A stretch of DNA of 64,000 nt from Ruegeria sp. HKCCSA071 (GTDB taxonomy: Bacteria; Pseudomonadota; Alphaproteobacteria; Rhodobacterales; Rhodobacteraceae). The stretch lies in contig NZ_JAEDOX010000001.1 in the NCBI RefSeq assembly GCF_017872555.1, positions 248,001-312,000 of the forward strand. The letters run 5' to 3'. How positions within the stretch are numbered: the stretch's first letter is position 1; every line of letters begins with the position of its first letter. The translations under genes and the position numbers were made by a program. Shown piece after piece: positions 24,882 to 33,617 of the stretch. The notes below the pieces were generated by a model. It searched no databases. It saw nothing but the letters and a program-made list of their open reading frames with translations, and was not told the origin of the DNA.

Positions 24882-24990
24882 GTAATGACCCCAATATTGC
24901 TGCTTCGAAACGCGGTTGCGTCAGGTATCTCGATGCTGACACCCGAGATACCCAATGGCAAGCCGTGATCACAAGTTGTTCACACGCAGG

Positions 24991-25836
24991 CTAGCGTTTG
25001 CCACGTGCCATGAAAGCAAGACGTTCGAACAAATGCACATCCTGTTCATTTTTCAGCAAAGCGCCATGCAGCTTCGGCAGCGCGCTGGCCCCGTCACGCC
25101 TGAGGTCTTCGGCCGTCAGATCCTCGGCCAGCAAAAGCTTCAGCCAGTCCAGCACCTCAGAGGTCGAGGGCTTTTTCTTGAGCCCTTGCGTCTCGCGGAT
25201 TTCATAGAATTGCGTCAGCGCGGCGGTCAGAAGCGCGTCCTTGATGCCGGGATGGTGCACATCGACGATCCGGCGCATCGTCGCCTCGTCCGGAAAGCGG
25301 ATATAGTGGAAAAAACAGCGGCGCAGGAAGGCGTCGGGCAGCTCTTTTTCGTTGTTCGAGGTTATGATGACGATGGGGCGGTGCTTGGCCCGGACTGTCT
25401 CGCCCGTTTCATAGACGTGGAACTCCATCTTATCGAGCTCTTGCAACAGGTCGTTGGGGAACTCGATATCCGCCTTGTCGATTTCGTCGATCAGCAGAAC
25501 AACCTTTTCTTCGGCGTCGAAGGCCTGCCACAGCTTTCCCTTGCGGATATAGTTCGACACGTCATGGACACGCTCTTCGCCCAGTTGGCTGTCACGCAGG
25601 CGACTGACGGCATCATATTCATAAAGACCCTGCTGCGCGCGTGTGGTGGATTTCACGTTCCACTCGATCATTCTCAGCCCCAGCGCCCCGGCCACCTGTC
25701 TGGCCAACTCGGTCTTGCCGGTACCGGGCTCGCCCTTTACCAGCAGGGGGCGTTCAAGCGTGACGGCGGCGTTCACGGCAATGGTCAGATCGTCGGTGGC
25801 GACATATTCGGCTGTACCTTGGAAACGTGCGGTCAT
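24991..25836 (-). CDS. MoxR-family AAA+ ATPase
   Basis: The 281-residue ATPase has Walker A GEPGTGKTELARQ (about residues 36-48), Walker B VVLLIDEIDKAD, sensor-1 IITSNNEKELPDAFLRRC, and the MoxR-typical C-terminal helical domain. MoxR ATPases work with VWA-domain proteins as chaperone-like assembly factors. The ATG at 25836 matches the family start (MTARFQGTAEYVA); the 109 codons upstream in the open frame lie in the noncoding gap before dksA. It is the first gene of a five-gene same-strand run that ends with the VWA gene. Confidence 0.9.
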   Translation of the reverse strand: MTARFQGTAEYVATDDLTIAVNAAVTLERPLLVKGEPGTGKTELARQVAGALGLRMIEWNVKSTTRAQQGLYEYDAVSRLRDSQLGEERVHDVSNYIRKGKLWQAFDAEEKVVLLIDEIDKADIEFPNDLLQELDKMEFHVYETGETVRAKHRPIVIITSNNEKELPDAFLRRCFFHYIRFPDEATMRRIVDVHHPGIKDALLTAALTQFYEIRETQGLKKKPSTSEVLDWLKLLLAEDLTAEDLRRDGASALPKLHGALLKNEQDVHLFERLAFMARGKR

Positions 25837-26057
25837 GGGCCTCTCGTGCGTATTTTGCGTTGGACGGGCAGGTTGTGGTTTCCGGGTTACAGAGCGGCAA
25901 GGTTTTTTACAACCCGCGTCCCTGCGTCGCCCCTCGGGAATTGTGCTGCAACTCCAAGCCCTTTTGCTTGATTCCGGTAAAGACCATTCGCAGGCGTTGT
26001 GCCTGTCGCCCCAAAAAAGCCTGTCAAATTTCATAGAAATACAAGGTTTTGTTGATG

Positions 26058-26078
26058 TTTGTCTCATAGTTAGACAAA
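26058..26078. promoter_or_regulatory. Inverted repeat TTTGTCT-N7-AGACAAA upstream of dksA
   Basis: A perfect 7-bp dyad lies in the 381-base divergent gap (25837-26217) between the MoxR ATPase gene and dksA, about 140 bases before dksA. A second short dyad GCAC-N4-GTGC is at about 26090-26101. The remainder of this gap has no gene. These may be regulator sites for dksA or for the MoxR operon. Confidence 0.35.
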
Positions 26079-26217
26079 TCCGCGGGGGTGCACTGTCGTG
26101 CAACGTTTGTGTAGTGACATTCCACCGCCCGTCGGCTAAACGCTGCGCAGAAGGGAGAGCCAAATGTCAGCTGAAACAGCCGCGAACGACGTCACTGGCC
26201 AAACCGAGGGAGCAAAT

Positions 26218-26640
26218 ATGAAGCAGGAAGTTTTTCTGCCGGAAGATTACCGTCCGGCCGAAGATGAGCCTTTCATGAATGATCGTCAGCTTGAGTATTT
26301 CCGTCGCAAGCTGCTGGATTGGAAGACAGAGTTACTGGCTGGTAGCCGCGACACCATCGAAGGGCTGCAAGACAACACCCGCAACATTCCGGACGTCGCG
26401 GACCGCGCCAGCGAAGAAACAGACCGTGCGCTGGAACTTCGGACCCGTGATCGTCAGAGAAAGCTGGTCGCAAAGATCGACTCGGCCCTGCGCCGGATCG
26501 ATGATGGCGAATACGGGTATTGCGAAATGACGGGCGATCCGATCTCGCTGAAGCGTTTGGACGCGCGACCGATTGCAACCATGACACTTGAAGCGCAAGA
26601 GCGCCACGAGCGTCGCGAAAAGGTCCACCGCGACGATTAA
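26218..26640 (+). CDS. dksA: RNA polymerase-binding transcription factor DksA (single-cysteine type)
   Basis: DksA enters the RNA polymerase secondary channel and, with ppGpp, mediates the stringent response. The 140-residue protein has the coiled coil with its tip motif D59-x-x-D62-x-A64 intact, which contacts the polymerase active site. The C-terminal zinc-finger region has only one Cys (C102 in YGYCEMTG); the second CxxC pair is replaced, so no zinc site can form, as in Rhodobacter sphaeroides DksA. I use the ATG at 26218 (GAGGGAGC site); an in-frame ATG at 26164 also has a ribosome site and would add 18 residues. A terminator follows. Confidence 0.93.
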   Translation: MKQEVFLPEDYRPAEDEPFMNDRQLEYFRRKLLDWKTELLAGSRDTIEGLQDNTRNIPDVADRASEETDRALELRTRDRQRKLVAKIDSALRRIDDGEYGYCEMTGDPISLKRLDARPIATMTLEAQERHERREKVHRDD

Positions 26641-26667
26641 TCGCCGGGTATGTGTAAGAAATCCAAG

Positions 26668-26695
26668 CGCCGGGGCCTGTGGCTCCGGCGTTTTT
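26668..26695 (+). terminator. Intrinsic terminator of dksA
   Basis: A 10-bp GC-rich stem (CGCCGGGGCC, GGCTCCGGCG, one G-T pair) with a TGT loop is followed by five T. It is 28 bases after the dksA stop. Confidence 0.85.
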
Positions 26696-26711
26696 GCGTT
26701 ATGCGGGTGTC

Positions 26712-27860
26712 ATGAAGATAGACGGATTGAAATTCTGTGTAATCGGCGGTGGAATCGGCGGGCTGGCCTCGGCACTGGCGCTGCAACACCGTGGGGCGCA
26801 TGTCACGCTTCTGGAGCAAGCCCCGGCCCTGACCGAAGTCGGTGCTGGTTTGCAGATCAGTGAGAACGGGATGCGCGTTCTTCATGCCCTTGGTGTCACG
26901 GGTCTTTCCGTCGGGCAGAAGTCCCATGGAACGGTCTTGCGCGATTACCGAAAAGGGCGCGTGGTCAGTCAACTGCCGGGCCCCTCAGCTGGTCCGACCT
27001 ATTACTATCACCGTGCCGACCTTCTGAACCTTCTTCATGACGCGGCTTGTGCGGCAGGCGTGGATATCCGGTTGGGCACCAGAGTTTCGCATGTGCAGAA
27101 GCATCCCAACGAGGCAGAGGTGGTCTTGGCGTCAGGCGAGCGAATTCGCGCTGAATGCGCCATTGCGGCCGATGGCGGCCGTAGCATGCTCCGTCCGGCT
27201 TTGAACGGGGCAGAGGTGCCGGAGTTCACGCATCAAGTGGCCTGGCGCGCCACCATCCCCTGGCAGCCCGGTCATGATCCGGTTTCCGCATCCCTGACGA
27301 TGGGGTCGGGGAGGCATGTGGTGACCTATCCGTTGCGTGACGAAAGCATGATGAACATTGTTGCGGTCGAGGAGCGCTCGGACTGGCGGGAAGAAGGATG
27401 GCGTCAGACGGGCGACCCTGAAGAGCTGCGCAAGCGCTTTTCAGATTTCGGTGGCCCCGTGCGCGACATTCTGTCGAAAGTCACGGAAGTGCATCTGTGG
27501 GCATTGTTTCTTCGGCCTGTCGCACAAAACTGGCAGAATGGTCGGTTGGCACTGCTGGGGGACGCGGCCCATCCGACGTTGCCATTCATGGCACAAGGGG
27601 CATGTCTGGCGCTCGAGGACGCCTGGGTGCTGGCGCGTGCGTTTGACGAACGATCGGGTATCACCAACGCACTAGCGGCCTATGAAACAACCCGCAAGCC
27701 AAGGGCGCAGCGCGTTGTCGCGGCGGCCGGGTCAAATGCGCGGAACTTTCATCTGCGCGGTCCAGCCCGTATGGCTGCGCAATGTGTGCTGCGGGTCGTT
27801 GGTGCCCGGTTGTCACAACGCTATGAGTGGATCTACAGTCACGACGTCACGGCTGCCTAG
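26712..27860 (+). CDS. FAD-dependent aromatic hydroxylase (salicylate hydroxylase-like)
   Basis: The 382-residue protein is a class A flavoprotein monooxygenase: FAD/NAD dinucleotide fold FCVIGGGIGGLASALALQ, a DG-type motif IAADGGRSMLRPAL, and the GDAAHPTLPFMAQGACLALEDAW motif that contacts the FAD ribityl chain. Such enzymes hydroxylate aromatic acids with NAD(P)H and O2. No ring-cleavage genes are nearby, so the substrate is open. The ATG at 26712 is right after the dksA terminator. Its stop is 4 bases from the convergent xth stop. Confidence 0.85.
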   Translation: MKIDGLKFCVIGGGIGGLASALALQHRGAHVTLLEQAPALTEVGAGLQISENGMRVLHALGVTGLSVGQKSHGTVLRDYRKGRVVSQLPGPSAGPTYYYHRADLLNLLHDAACAAGVDIRLGTRVSHVQKHPNEAEVVLASGERIRAECAIAADGGRSMLRPALNGAEVPEFTHQVAWRATIPWQPGHDPVSASLTMGSGRHVVTYPLRDESMMNIVAVEERSDWREEGWRQTGDPEELRKRFSDFGGPVRDILSKVTEVHLWALFLRPVAQNWQNGRLALLGDAAHPTLPFMAQGACLALEDAWVLARAFDERSGITNALAAYETTRKPRAQRVVAAAGSNARNFHLRGPARMAAQCVLRVVGARLSQRYEWIYSHDVTAA

Positions 27861-27864
27861 GGCC

Positions 27865-28644
27865 TCAAAGATCCAGGTCAATCCAGACAGGAACGTGATC
27901 GGATGGCTTTTCGTGCCCCCGAACAGCGGCATCAATCTGGCAATCCCGCATGAGGTCGGCCGCTTGTGGCGTTAGCAGGAAATGATCAATCCGAATTCCG
28001 TCATTCCGGTTCCACGCGCCAGCCTGATAATCCCAGAAAGAATAGTGGTCTGGACCCTGCGTTGTCGCGCGGAAGGCCTCGGTAAAGCCAAGGTTCAGGA
28101 TTTTTCGAAAGGCGGACCGGCTTTCCGGGCGGAACAACGCGTCTTCCTGCCAGGCATCGGGGCGTTTGGCATCCTCGGCCTGTGGGATGATGTTATAGTC
28201 TCCAGCCATCAGAGCCGGCTCCTCTGACTTCATCAGGGCCTTGGCGCGGTCGTAAAGCCGTTCCATCCAGGCCAGCTTGTAATCGTATTTCGGTCCGGGT
28301 GCCGGATTCCCGTTGGGCAGATACAGCCCACAGAGTCGCAGGGCCTTTTTGCCCACGACAGTCGCCTCGATCCAGCGTGCCTGTTCATCATTGTCATCGC
28401 CGGGAAGGCCGCGTGATACATCCTCCAGCTGAAGCTTCGACAGGATCGCGACACCATTGAAGCTTTTTTGCCCGTGTGTTTCCACGTTGTACCCGCGATC
28501 TTCAAACATCTCGCGGGGGAAGTTTTCGTCGACGGATTTGATTTCTTGAAGAAGGACAACGTCGGGCTGGGCGTCGTCCAGCCAGCGGGGCAGCGCCTCG
28601 GTTCGCGCCTTGATGCCATTGATGTTGAACGTGGCGATTTTCAT
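27865..28644 (-). CDS. xth: Exodeoxyribonuclease III
   Basis: This 259-residue DNA repair enzyme acts at abasic sites and as a 3'-5' exonuclease. It has the exonuclease-endonuclease-phosphatase fold with KIATFNINGIKARTEAL, the Mg-binding Glu in LLQEIKSVDENFP, LCGLYLPNGNP, AGDYNIIP, and the final catalytic pair DHVPVWIDLDL. The ATG at 28644 is the family start. It is a single gene downstream of a repeat-rich 281-base gap. Confidence 0.95.
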   Translation of the reverse strand: MKIATFNINGIKARTEALPRWLDDAQPDVVLLQEIKSVDENFPREMFEDRGYNVETHGQKSFNGVAILSKLQLEDVSRGLPGDDNDEQARWIEATVVGKKALRLCGLYLPNGNPAPGPKYDYKLAWMERLYDRAKALMKSEEPALMAGDYNIIPQAEDAKRPDAWQEDALFRPESRSAFRKILNLGFTEAFRATTQGPDHYSFWDYQAGAWNRNDGIRIDHFLLTPQAADLMRDCQIDAAVRGHEKPSDHVPVWIDLDL

Positions 28645-28716
28645 GCGCGATCCTCCGAAGCCTTGTGGCAACCTATCGCTCAGAACGGGCCCAGCGGCAA
28701 GTCGGAGATCGGACTA

Positions 28717-28919
28717 GCGAGGCTCTGCCTCGCGCTCCGGGATATTTTTAGCCAGATGAAGAAACGGATCCTTAACCATTTTCTCGATACTTGAAAGGGC
28801 GGTACAGGCGGGGACGCCGATGACCGCGCCAGGTGAAGCTCTCTGGTCGCTATAGTCAGAGAGTGGATCCCTGCTTCATCTGGCTGAAAATATCCTGGGG
28901 GTGTGGGGGCAAAGCCCCC
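28717..28919. repeat. MITE-like unit made of bipartite repeats C and D in inverted orientation
   Basis: Copy C (plus sense): stem-loop GCGAGGC/GCCTCGC at 28717-28733, then core CCGGGATATTTTT followed by AGCCAGATGAAG (28737-28761). Copy D (minus sense): stem-loop GGGGGC/GCCCCC at 28905-28919, then the core at about 28872-28898. Beyond the cores each arm reaches a GGATCC. The arms face each other around about 100 bases that include a CTCTCTG/CAGAGAG dyad and no gene. It fills most of the gap 28645-28925 between xth and erpA. Copy D directly follows the erpA stop codon. Confidence 0.65.
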
Positions 28920-28925
28920 CACTGG

Positions 28926-29249
28926 TTACATTGAAAACGACGTGCCGCAGCCACAGGACGAGGTGGCGTTGGGATTGTCGATCACAAACCGTGCACCGAT
29001 AAGCTCCTGAGTGAAATCGATCACAGCGTTTTCAAGAAAGGGCAGAGAGACAGGGTCGACGATGACTTTTTGCCCCTTGCCTTCAAGGATGAGGTCATCG
29101 GTGTTTGGCGTGTCCAGAGCGATTTCATATTGAAAACCGGAACATCCACCGCCCTCCACTGCGACACGCAGGGCTTGACCCTGTTCCGCGGCACCGATCT
29201 CGGCGAGGCGGTCATAGGCGCGTTCGGTGACTGATGGGGGCAGATTCAT
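28926..29249 (-). CDS. erpA: A-type iron-sulfur carrier protein (ErpA/IscA family)
   Basis: The 107-residue protein delivers Fe-S clusters to apoproteins. The three cluster-binding cysteines are present: C36 (GGGCSGFQY) and C99, C101 (SSCGCGTSFSM). The ATG at 29249 fits the family; 17 upstream codons of the open frame overlap the divergent dgt region. It is a single gene, ending next to repeat copy D. Confidence 0.9.
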   Translation of the reverse strand: MNLPPSVTERAYDRLAEIGAAEQGQALRVAVEGGGCSGFQYEIALDTPNTDDLILEGKGQKVIVDPVSLPFLENAVIDFTQELIGARFVIDNPNATSSCGCGTSFSM

Positions 29250-29325
29250 GCCGGTCTCCAAAGGTTTATTTCCCAAGCGTCCTACAATATATGAAACCAA
29301 AAGACAGCCGACAAGGACAAGGCCT

Positions 29326-30465
29326 TTGGACAGAGCAGGTTTTGCTTCGGACCCAGACCGCGCAAGGGGGCGGCTGGTGCCAGAGGAAGAAAGCAGCTTC
29401 CGGTCAAGCTTTCAGCGCGATCGCGACCGGATCATTCATGCCAGTGCGTTTCGACGGCTCAAGCACAAGACGCAAGTCTTTGTCGAGCACGAAGGTGACA
29501 GCTATCGAACACGGCTGACCCATTCCATCGAAGTCGCTCAGGTCGCGCGAACCATTTCAGGGGCGTTGGGCCTGAATCCAGAACTCACCGAAGCTGTAGC
29601 CCTGGCGCACGACCTGGGTCATACCCCCTTTGGTCATACGGGTGAGGACGCCCTCCACGCGCTGATGGCGCCTTACGGGGGGTTTGATCACAACGCTCAG
29701 GCCATTCGGATCGTAACGAAGCTGGAGCGGCATTATGCCGGGTTTGACGGATGCAATCTGACCTGGGAGTGCCTGGAGGGTATCGCCAAGCATAACGGCC
29801 CAGTTGTTGGCGAATTGCCCTGGGCCCTGGCGGAATGCAACCAGGGCTTTGATCTTGAACTTCATACCCATGCAAGTGCCGAGGCGCAGGTGGCGGCCTT
29901 GTCTGATGACATTGCTTACAACAATCACGACCTTCTGGATGGATTGCGCGCGGGGTTGTTTGAAGATGATGATTTGCGTCACCTTCCGATCGTGGGGGCG
30001 TGTTACGCGGATGTAGATGCGAAATACCCCGGCCTTGATCCGTATCGGCGACGTCATGAATCACTCCGGCGGGTTTTTGGCGTCATGGTGGCGGACGTTA
30101 TTACAACGTCGCGTGACTTGATTGCGGCCTCGGGCGCGCAGACGGTCGAAGAGATTCGCCATCTCGGGTATCCTGTCATCCAATTCTCGGCCGGAACTTG
30201 GACGGATCTGAAACAAATCAGGGCGTTCCTGTTCACCCGGATGTATCGCGCACCCAGCGTCATGAAGGTACGGGCCGAGGTTGCAACGGTTGTCGAAGAC
30301 TTGTTTCCGATCTATCTGAGCGACCCGAAACAGATGCCCTCACGCTGGCACGAGGATATTGAAGCTGCGGCGGACGAGACCGCTCTGGCCCGGATCGTAT
30401 CGGACTATATCGCAGGTATGACCGACCGTTTTGCCTTGCAGGATCACGCACGGCTGACGGGCTGA
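29326..30465 (+). CDS. dgt: Deoxyguanosinetriphosphate triphosphohydrolase-like protein
   Basis: This HD-domain enzyme hydrolyses dNTPs to nucleosides and triphosphate. It carries the HD site as [13 protein letters not shown] with [19 protein letters not shown], a further Asp in [13 protein letters not shown], and the type 2 family length (379 residues). The start is uncertain. A TTG at 29326 with AAGGACAAGG upstream gives the length I expect and leaves 76 bases for promoters; an ATG at 29248 would overlap the divergent erpA start. Homologues begin about six residues before [12 protein letters not shown], supporting the TTG. Confidence 0.88.
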   Translation: MDRAGFASDPDRARGRLVPEEESSFRSSFQRDRDRIIHASAFRRLKHKTQVFVEHEGDSYRTRLTHSIEVAQVARTISGALGLNPELTEAVALAHDLGHTPFGHTGEDALHALMAPYGGFDHNAQAIRIVTKLERHYAGFDGCNLTWECLEGIAKHNGPVVGELPWALAECNQGFDLELHTHASAEAQVAALSDDIAYNNHDLLDGLRAGLFEDDDLRHLPIVGACYADVDAKYPGLDPYRRRHESLRRVFGVMVADVITTSRDLIAASGAQTVEEIRHLGYPVIQFSAGTWTDLKQIRAFLFTRMYRAPSVMKVRAEVATVVEDLFPIYLSDPKQMPSRWHEDIEAAADETALARIVSDYIAGMTDRFALQDHARLTG

Positions 30466-30664
30466 TTGCGCTGCAACGACACGGGTAATAATCCGCTTTC
30501 GCGGCCTTTTTGCAGGTTGGGTGATGTGTCTTGCGCAGCCGGGAAATGGTGGTCGGTGGCAGCTCGACAGACAGCGCGCAGGGCAATTGAGGTCTCAGGC
30601 AGCGGATATTCGGGCGAGATTGGCGGGCATTTGGCGCCAACCGAGTTCAAACAATAGGCTTCCA

Positions 30665-30692
30665 TTGACCTTGCCGCATTGCGTGGTAAACC
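30665..30692 (+). promoter_or_regulatory. Probable argS promoter
   Basis: TTGACC (30665-30670) and TAAACC (30687-30692) are 16 bases apart, 27 bases before the argS start. The rest of the gap 30466-30664 holds a weak hairpin with five T near 30493-30511 after dgt and a TTGGCGCCAA palindrome at 30631-30640. Confidence 0.35.
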
Positions 30693-30718
30693 CCGCGACA
30701 AGCAAAAGGACATCCGAA

Positions 30719-32464
30719 ATGAACCTGTTTTCCGAGATCCGCAGCCTCGTATTGGACGCGCTGGCGCAGATGCAGTCTGAAGGCGCGTTGCCCGAGGGAC
30801 TGAGTTTTGACAACGTGGCGGTCGAACCGCCGCGTGATGCGGCGCATGGCGACATGGCGACAAACGCGGCGATGGTGCTGGCAAAACCGGCCAGGATGAA
30901 ACCGCGCGACATTGCCGATGTTTTGGCTGGGAAGCTGGCAGCGGATGACCGGATCACCAGCGCCGATGTGGCAGGTCCGGGCTTTCTCAATTTGCGGCTG
31001 GCACCGTCGGTCTGGCAAGGTGTGCTGGCGGCTGTGCTGGAGAAGGGCACCGATTATGGCCGCTCGACTATGGGCCACGGGCAGAAGGTCAACGTGGAAT
31101 ATGTTTCGGCCAACCCAACCGGACCGCTGCACGTGGGTCATACACGGGGTGCAGTGTTCGGGGATGCTCTGGCAAGCCTGCTGGCCTATTCCGGCCATGA
31201 CGTGACCCGCGAGTATTACATCAACGACGGCGGCGCGCAGGTGGATGTGCTGGCGCGCTCGGCTTACGAACGCTATCGCGAGGCCAATGGTCTGAGCCCC
31301 GAAATTGCCGAAGGTCTTTATCCCGGCGACTACCTGATCCCAATCGGTGAGGCGTTGAAAGAGAAATACGGCGACAGCCTGATCGACAAGCCGGAAAGTG
31401 ACTGGCTGGAAGAGGTGCGTGAGTTCTCGACCGACGCGATGATGGACCTTATTCGCGCTGACCTGAAAGCGCTGGGCGTCGAGATGGATGTGTTCTTCTC
31501 GGAAAAGTCTCTCTATGGCACTGGTCGGATCGAGGCCGCATTGCAATCGCTGACTGACAAGGGCCTGATTTACGAAGGTGTGCTCGAGCCGCCGAAGGGC
31601 AAAAAGCCCGAAGATTGGGAGCCACGCGAACAGACCCTCTTCAAGTCGACCGAACATGGGGACGACGTCGACCGCCCTGTCAAGAAATCGGATGGTAGCT
31701 GGACCTATTTTGCCCCGGATATTGCTTATCACTATGACAAGGTGACCCGTGGTTTTGACGCGCTGATCGACGTGTTCGGCGCCGACCATGGCGGCTATGT
31801 CAAACGGATGAAGGCCGCTGTGTCGGCGCTGTCCGACGGTAAGGTGCCGCTTGATATCAAGCTGACGCAGCTGGTGAAGCTGTGGAAAAACGGTGAGCCG
31901 TTCAAGATGTCCAAGCGGGCGGGGAACTTTGTCACTCTGCGCGATGTGGTCGATCAGGTGGGCCCGGACGTGACGCGGTTTGTTATGCTGACCCGCAAGA
32001 ACGACGCGCCGTTGGATTTCGATTTTGACAAGGTGCTGGAACAAAGCCGCGAGAACCCCGTGTTCTACGTTCAATACGCACATGCCCGTGTCATGAGCGT
32101 GCTGCGCCGTGCGGCCGAAGCTGGAATTGCGGCTGATGATGCGACCCTTGCGGACGCTGACCTGAGCAAGATCGATCATGCCTCGGAACTGGTTGTTGCC
32201 AAGAAGCTGGCAGAATGGCCACGGCTGGTCGAGATTGCGGCGCGAACCAATGAACCGCACAGGGTCGCCTTTTACCTTTATGAACTTGCAGGCGACTTTC
32301 ATGCGTTGTGGAACAAGGGCAATGACGAGACGCAATTGCGTTTCATCCAGGATGGCGATGTTGCCACAAGCCAGTCAAAAATCGCTTTGGCCCGGGCCGT
32401 TTCTGTTGTGATTTCAGCGGGCTTGGGTATTCTTGGCGTTACTCCGGCGCAGGAGATGCGGTAA
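30719..32464 (+). CDS. argS: Arginyl-tRNA synthetase
   Basis: This class I synthetase charges tRNA-Arg. The 581-residue protein has the N-terminal Arg-specific Add1 domain, the HIGH-type signature as HVGH ([15 protein letters not shown], about residues 131-145), the KMSKS-type signature as KMSKR ([10 protein letters not shown]), and the C-terminal DALR anticodon-binding domain. The ATG at 30719 has an AAAAGGA ribosome site; longer in-frame extensions upstream are noncoding. It is followed by the SPOR-domain gene 88 bases later. Confidence 0.96.
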   Translation: MNLFSEIRSLVLDALAQMQSEGALPEGLSFDNVAVEPPRDAAHGDMATNAAMVLAKPARMKPRDIADVLAGKLAADDRITSADVAGPGFLNLRLAPSVWQGVLAAVLEKGTDYGRSTMGHGQKVNVEYVSANPTGPLHVGHTRGAVFGDALASLLAYSGHDVTREYYINDGGAQVDVLARSAYERYREANGLSPEIAEGLYPGDYLIPIGEALKEKYGDSLIDKPESDWLEEVREFSTDAMMDLIRADLKALGVEMDVFFSEKSLYGTGRIEAALQSLTDKGLIYEGVLEPPKGKKPEDWEPREQTLFKSTEHGDDVDRPVKKSDGSWTYFAPDIAYHYDKVTRGFDALIDVFGADHGGYVKRMKAAVSALSDGKVPLDIKLTQLVKLWKNGEPFKMSKRAGNFVTLRDVVDQVGPDVTRFVMLTRKNDAPLDFDFDKVLEQSRENPVFYVQYAHARVMSVLRRAAEAGIAADDATLADADLSKIDHASELVVAKKLAEWPRLVEIAARTNEPHRVAFYLYELAGDFHALWNKGNDETQLRFIQDGDVATSQSKIALARAVSVVISAGLGILGVTPAQEMR

Positions 32465-32552
32465 AAAATATCGCCCGAACCGCCGGTATGAGGTAGGCAA
32501 GAAATGACCCGCGGGCCTTATTTTCAGGCGCGAAACGGGCAGTGAGGCGGAC

Positions 32553-33617
32553 ATGGCGAGTTACGATTACTCGGGGCATCAAAGCCCCGGGCAGATTCAT
32601 TACCCGAATCAAGCGCATTCTGATGATGTGTATGATTTTCCCGAAGATATGCAGGAAGATGACGCGCCGCGAGGCTCGTTTGGTCTGGGCAGGGCAGTCA
32701 ATTTCCTGGGGGCTGTTGCTTCCTTGGCGCTGGTCGCTGGTGTCGGGGTCTGGGGCTATCAACTGATCATGCGCGATGTCAGTGGCGTGCCGGTTGTTCG
32801 CGCCGCCGAAGGGCCGATGCGTGTACAGCCGGAAAATCCGGGTGGAACACCCGCCGATCATCAGGGCTTTGCCGTGAATGCCGTCGCCGCCGAAGGCAGC
32901 GCTGCGGCGCCGGCCGACCGGTTGATCCTTGCACCGCGCCCGGTGTCCTTGACGGACGAAGATCTGCCCGCCGGAGAACTGAAGCCGACCCCTGCGCTGC
33001 ATGTGGTCGAAGAACCTATCACCACGCAGGAGGCCGCGCGCCTGCGCCAGAACGCAGTAGATGCGCTGGTTGCGGAATTGGTGGGTGCGGCAGCAGAAAC
33101 GCAGCAAGAGTTCGAAGACGGTGTGCAACTGGCATCGCTGACCACCCCCGATGAAGAACCCGCCATTGACCCAGCAGATTTTGCTGCGGCCTTGCCGGAC
33201 CCGAGTTTCGCCGAGTTGCCGGGCGTCCGCCGATCGTTGCGCCCTGTGACGCGTCCGGCACGGTCCACCCGCAGTCAGGTCGCGCCCAGCGAGAAATCCG
33301 AAGACGCCATTAATGCAGCGGTGAAAGCAGCCGTTGGGGTGGATGTTGATCCGGATACACTGGCCAAGGGAACCCGGCTGGCGCAACTTGGGGCTTATGA
33401 CAGTACGCAAGTGGCACAGGCCGAGTGGGACCGTTTGAATGGTCAGTTTGGTGAGTATTTGTCGGGAAAACAACGCGTTATTCAGAAAACCTCAAGCGGT
33501 GGACGGACTTTCTACCGCCTGCGTGTTCTGGGGTTTGAAGACCTGAGCGACTCGCGCCAGTTTTGCGCCGCTCTGGTCGCGCAAGGCGCTGATTGTATCC
33601 CGGTGGCCGTGAGGTGA
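32553..33617 (+). CDS. SPOR-domain envelope protein
   Basis: The 354-residue protein has a cytoplasmic N-terminus, one membrane helix at about residues 47-72 (AVNFLGAVASLALVAGVGVWGYQLIM), a long low-complexity Ala/Pro/Glu-rich periplasmic linker, and a C-terminal SPOR domain (about 265-350) that binds denuded septal peptidoglycan. This is typical of FtsN/DamX-type division proteins. Its stop overlaps the GTG start of nagZ, tying it to cell-wall recycling. Confidence 0.87.
   Translation: MASYDYSGHQSPGQIHYPNQAHSDDVYDFPEDMQEDDAPRGSFGLGRAVNFLGAVASLALVAGVGVWGYQLIMRDVSGVPVVRAAEGPMRVQPENPGGTPADHQGFAVNAVAAEGSAAAPADRLILAPRPVSLTDEDLPAGELKPTPALHVVEEPITTQEAARLRQNAVDALVAELVGAAAETQQEFEDGVQLASLTTPDEEPAIDPADFAAALPDPSFAELPGVRRSLRPVTRPARSTRSQVAPSEKSEDAINAAVKAAVGVDVDPDTLAKGTRLAQLGAYDSTQVAQAEWDRLNGQFGEYLSGKQRVIQKTSSGGRTFYRLRVLGFEDLSDSRQFCAALVAQGADCIPVAVR

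Noticed and set aside
30647..32335. Long open frame of 562 codons antisense to argS
   Set aside because: ArgS on the plus strand has full family motifs; the antisense frame has no recognisable domain and is a GC-bias shadow.
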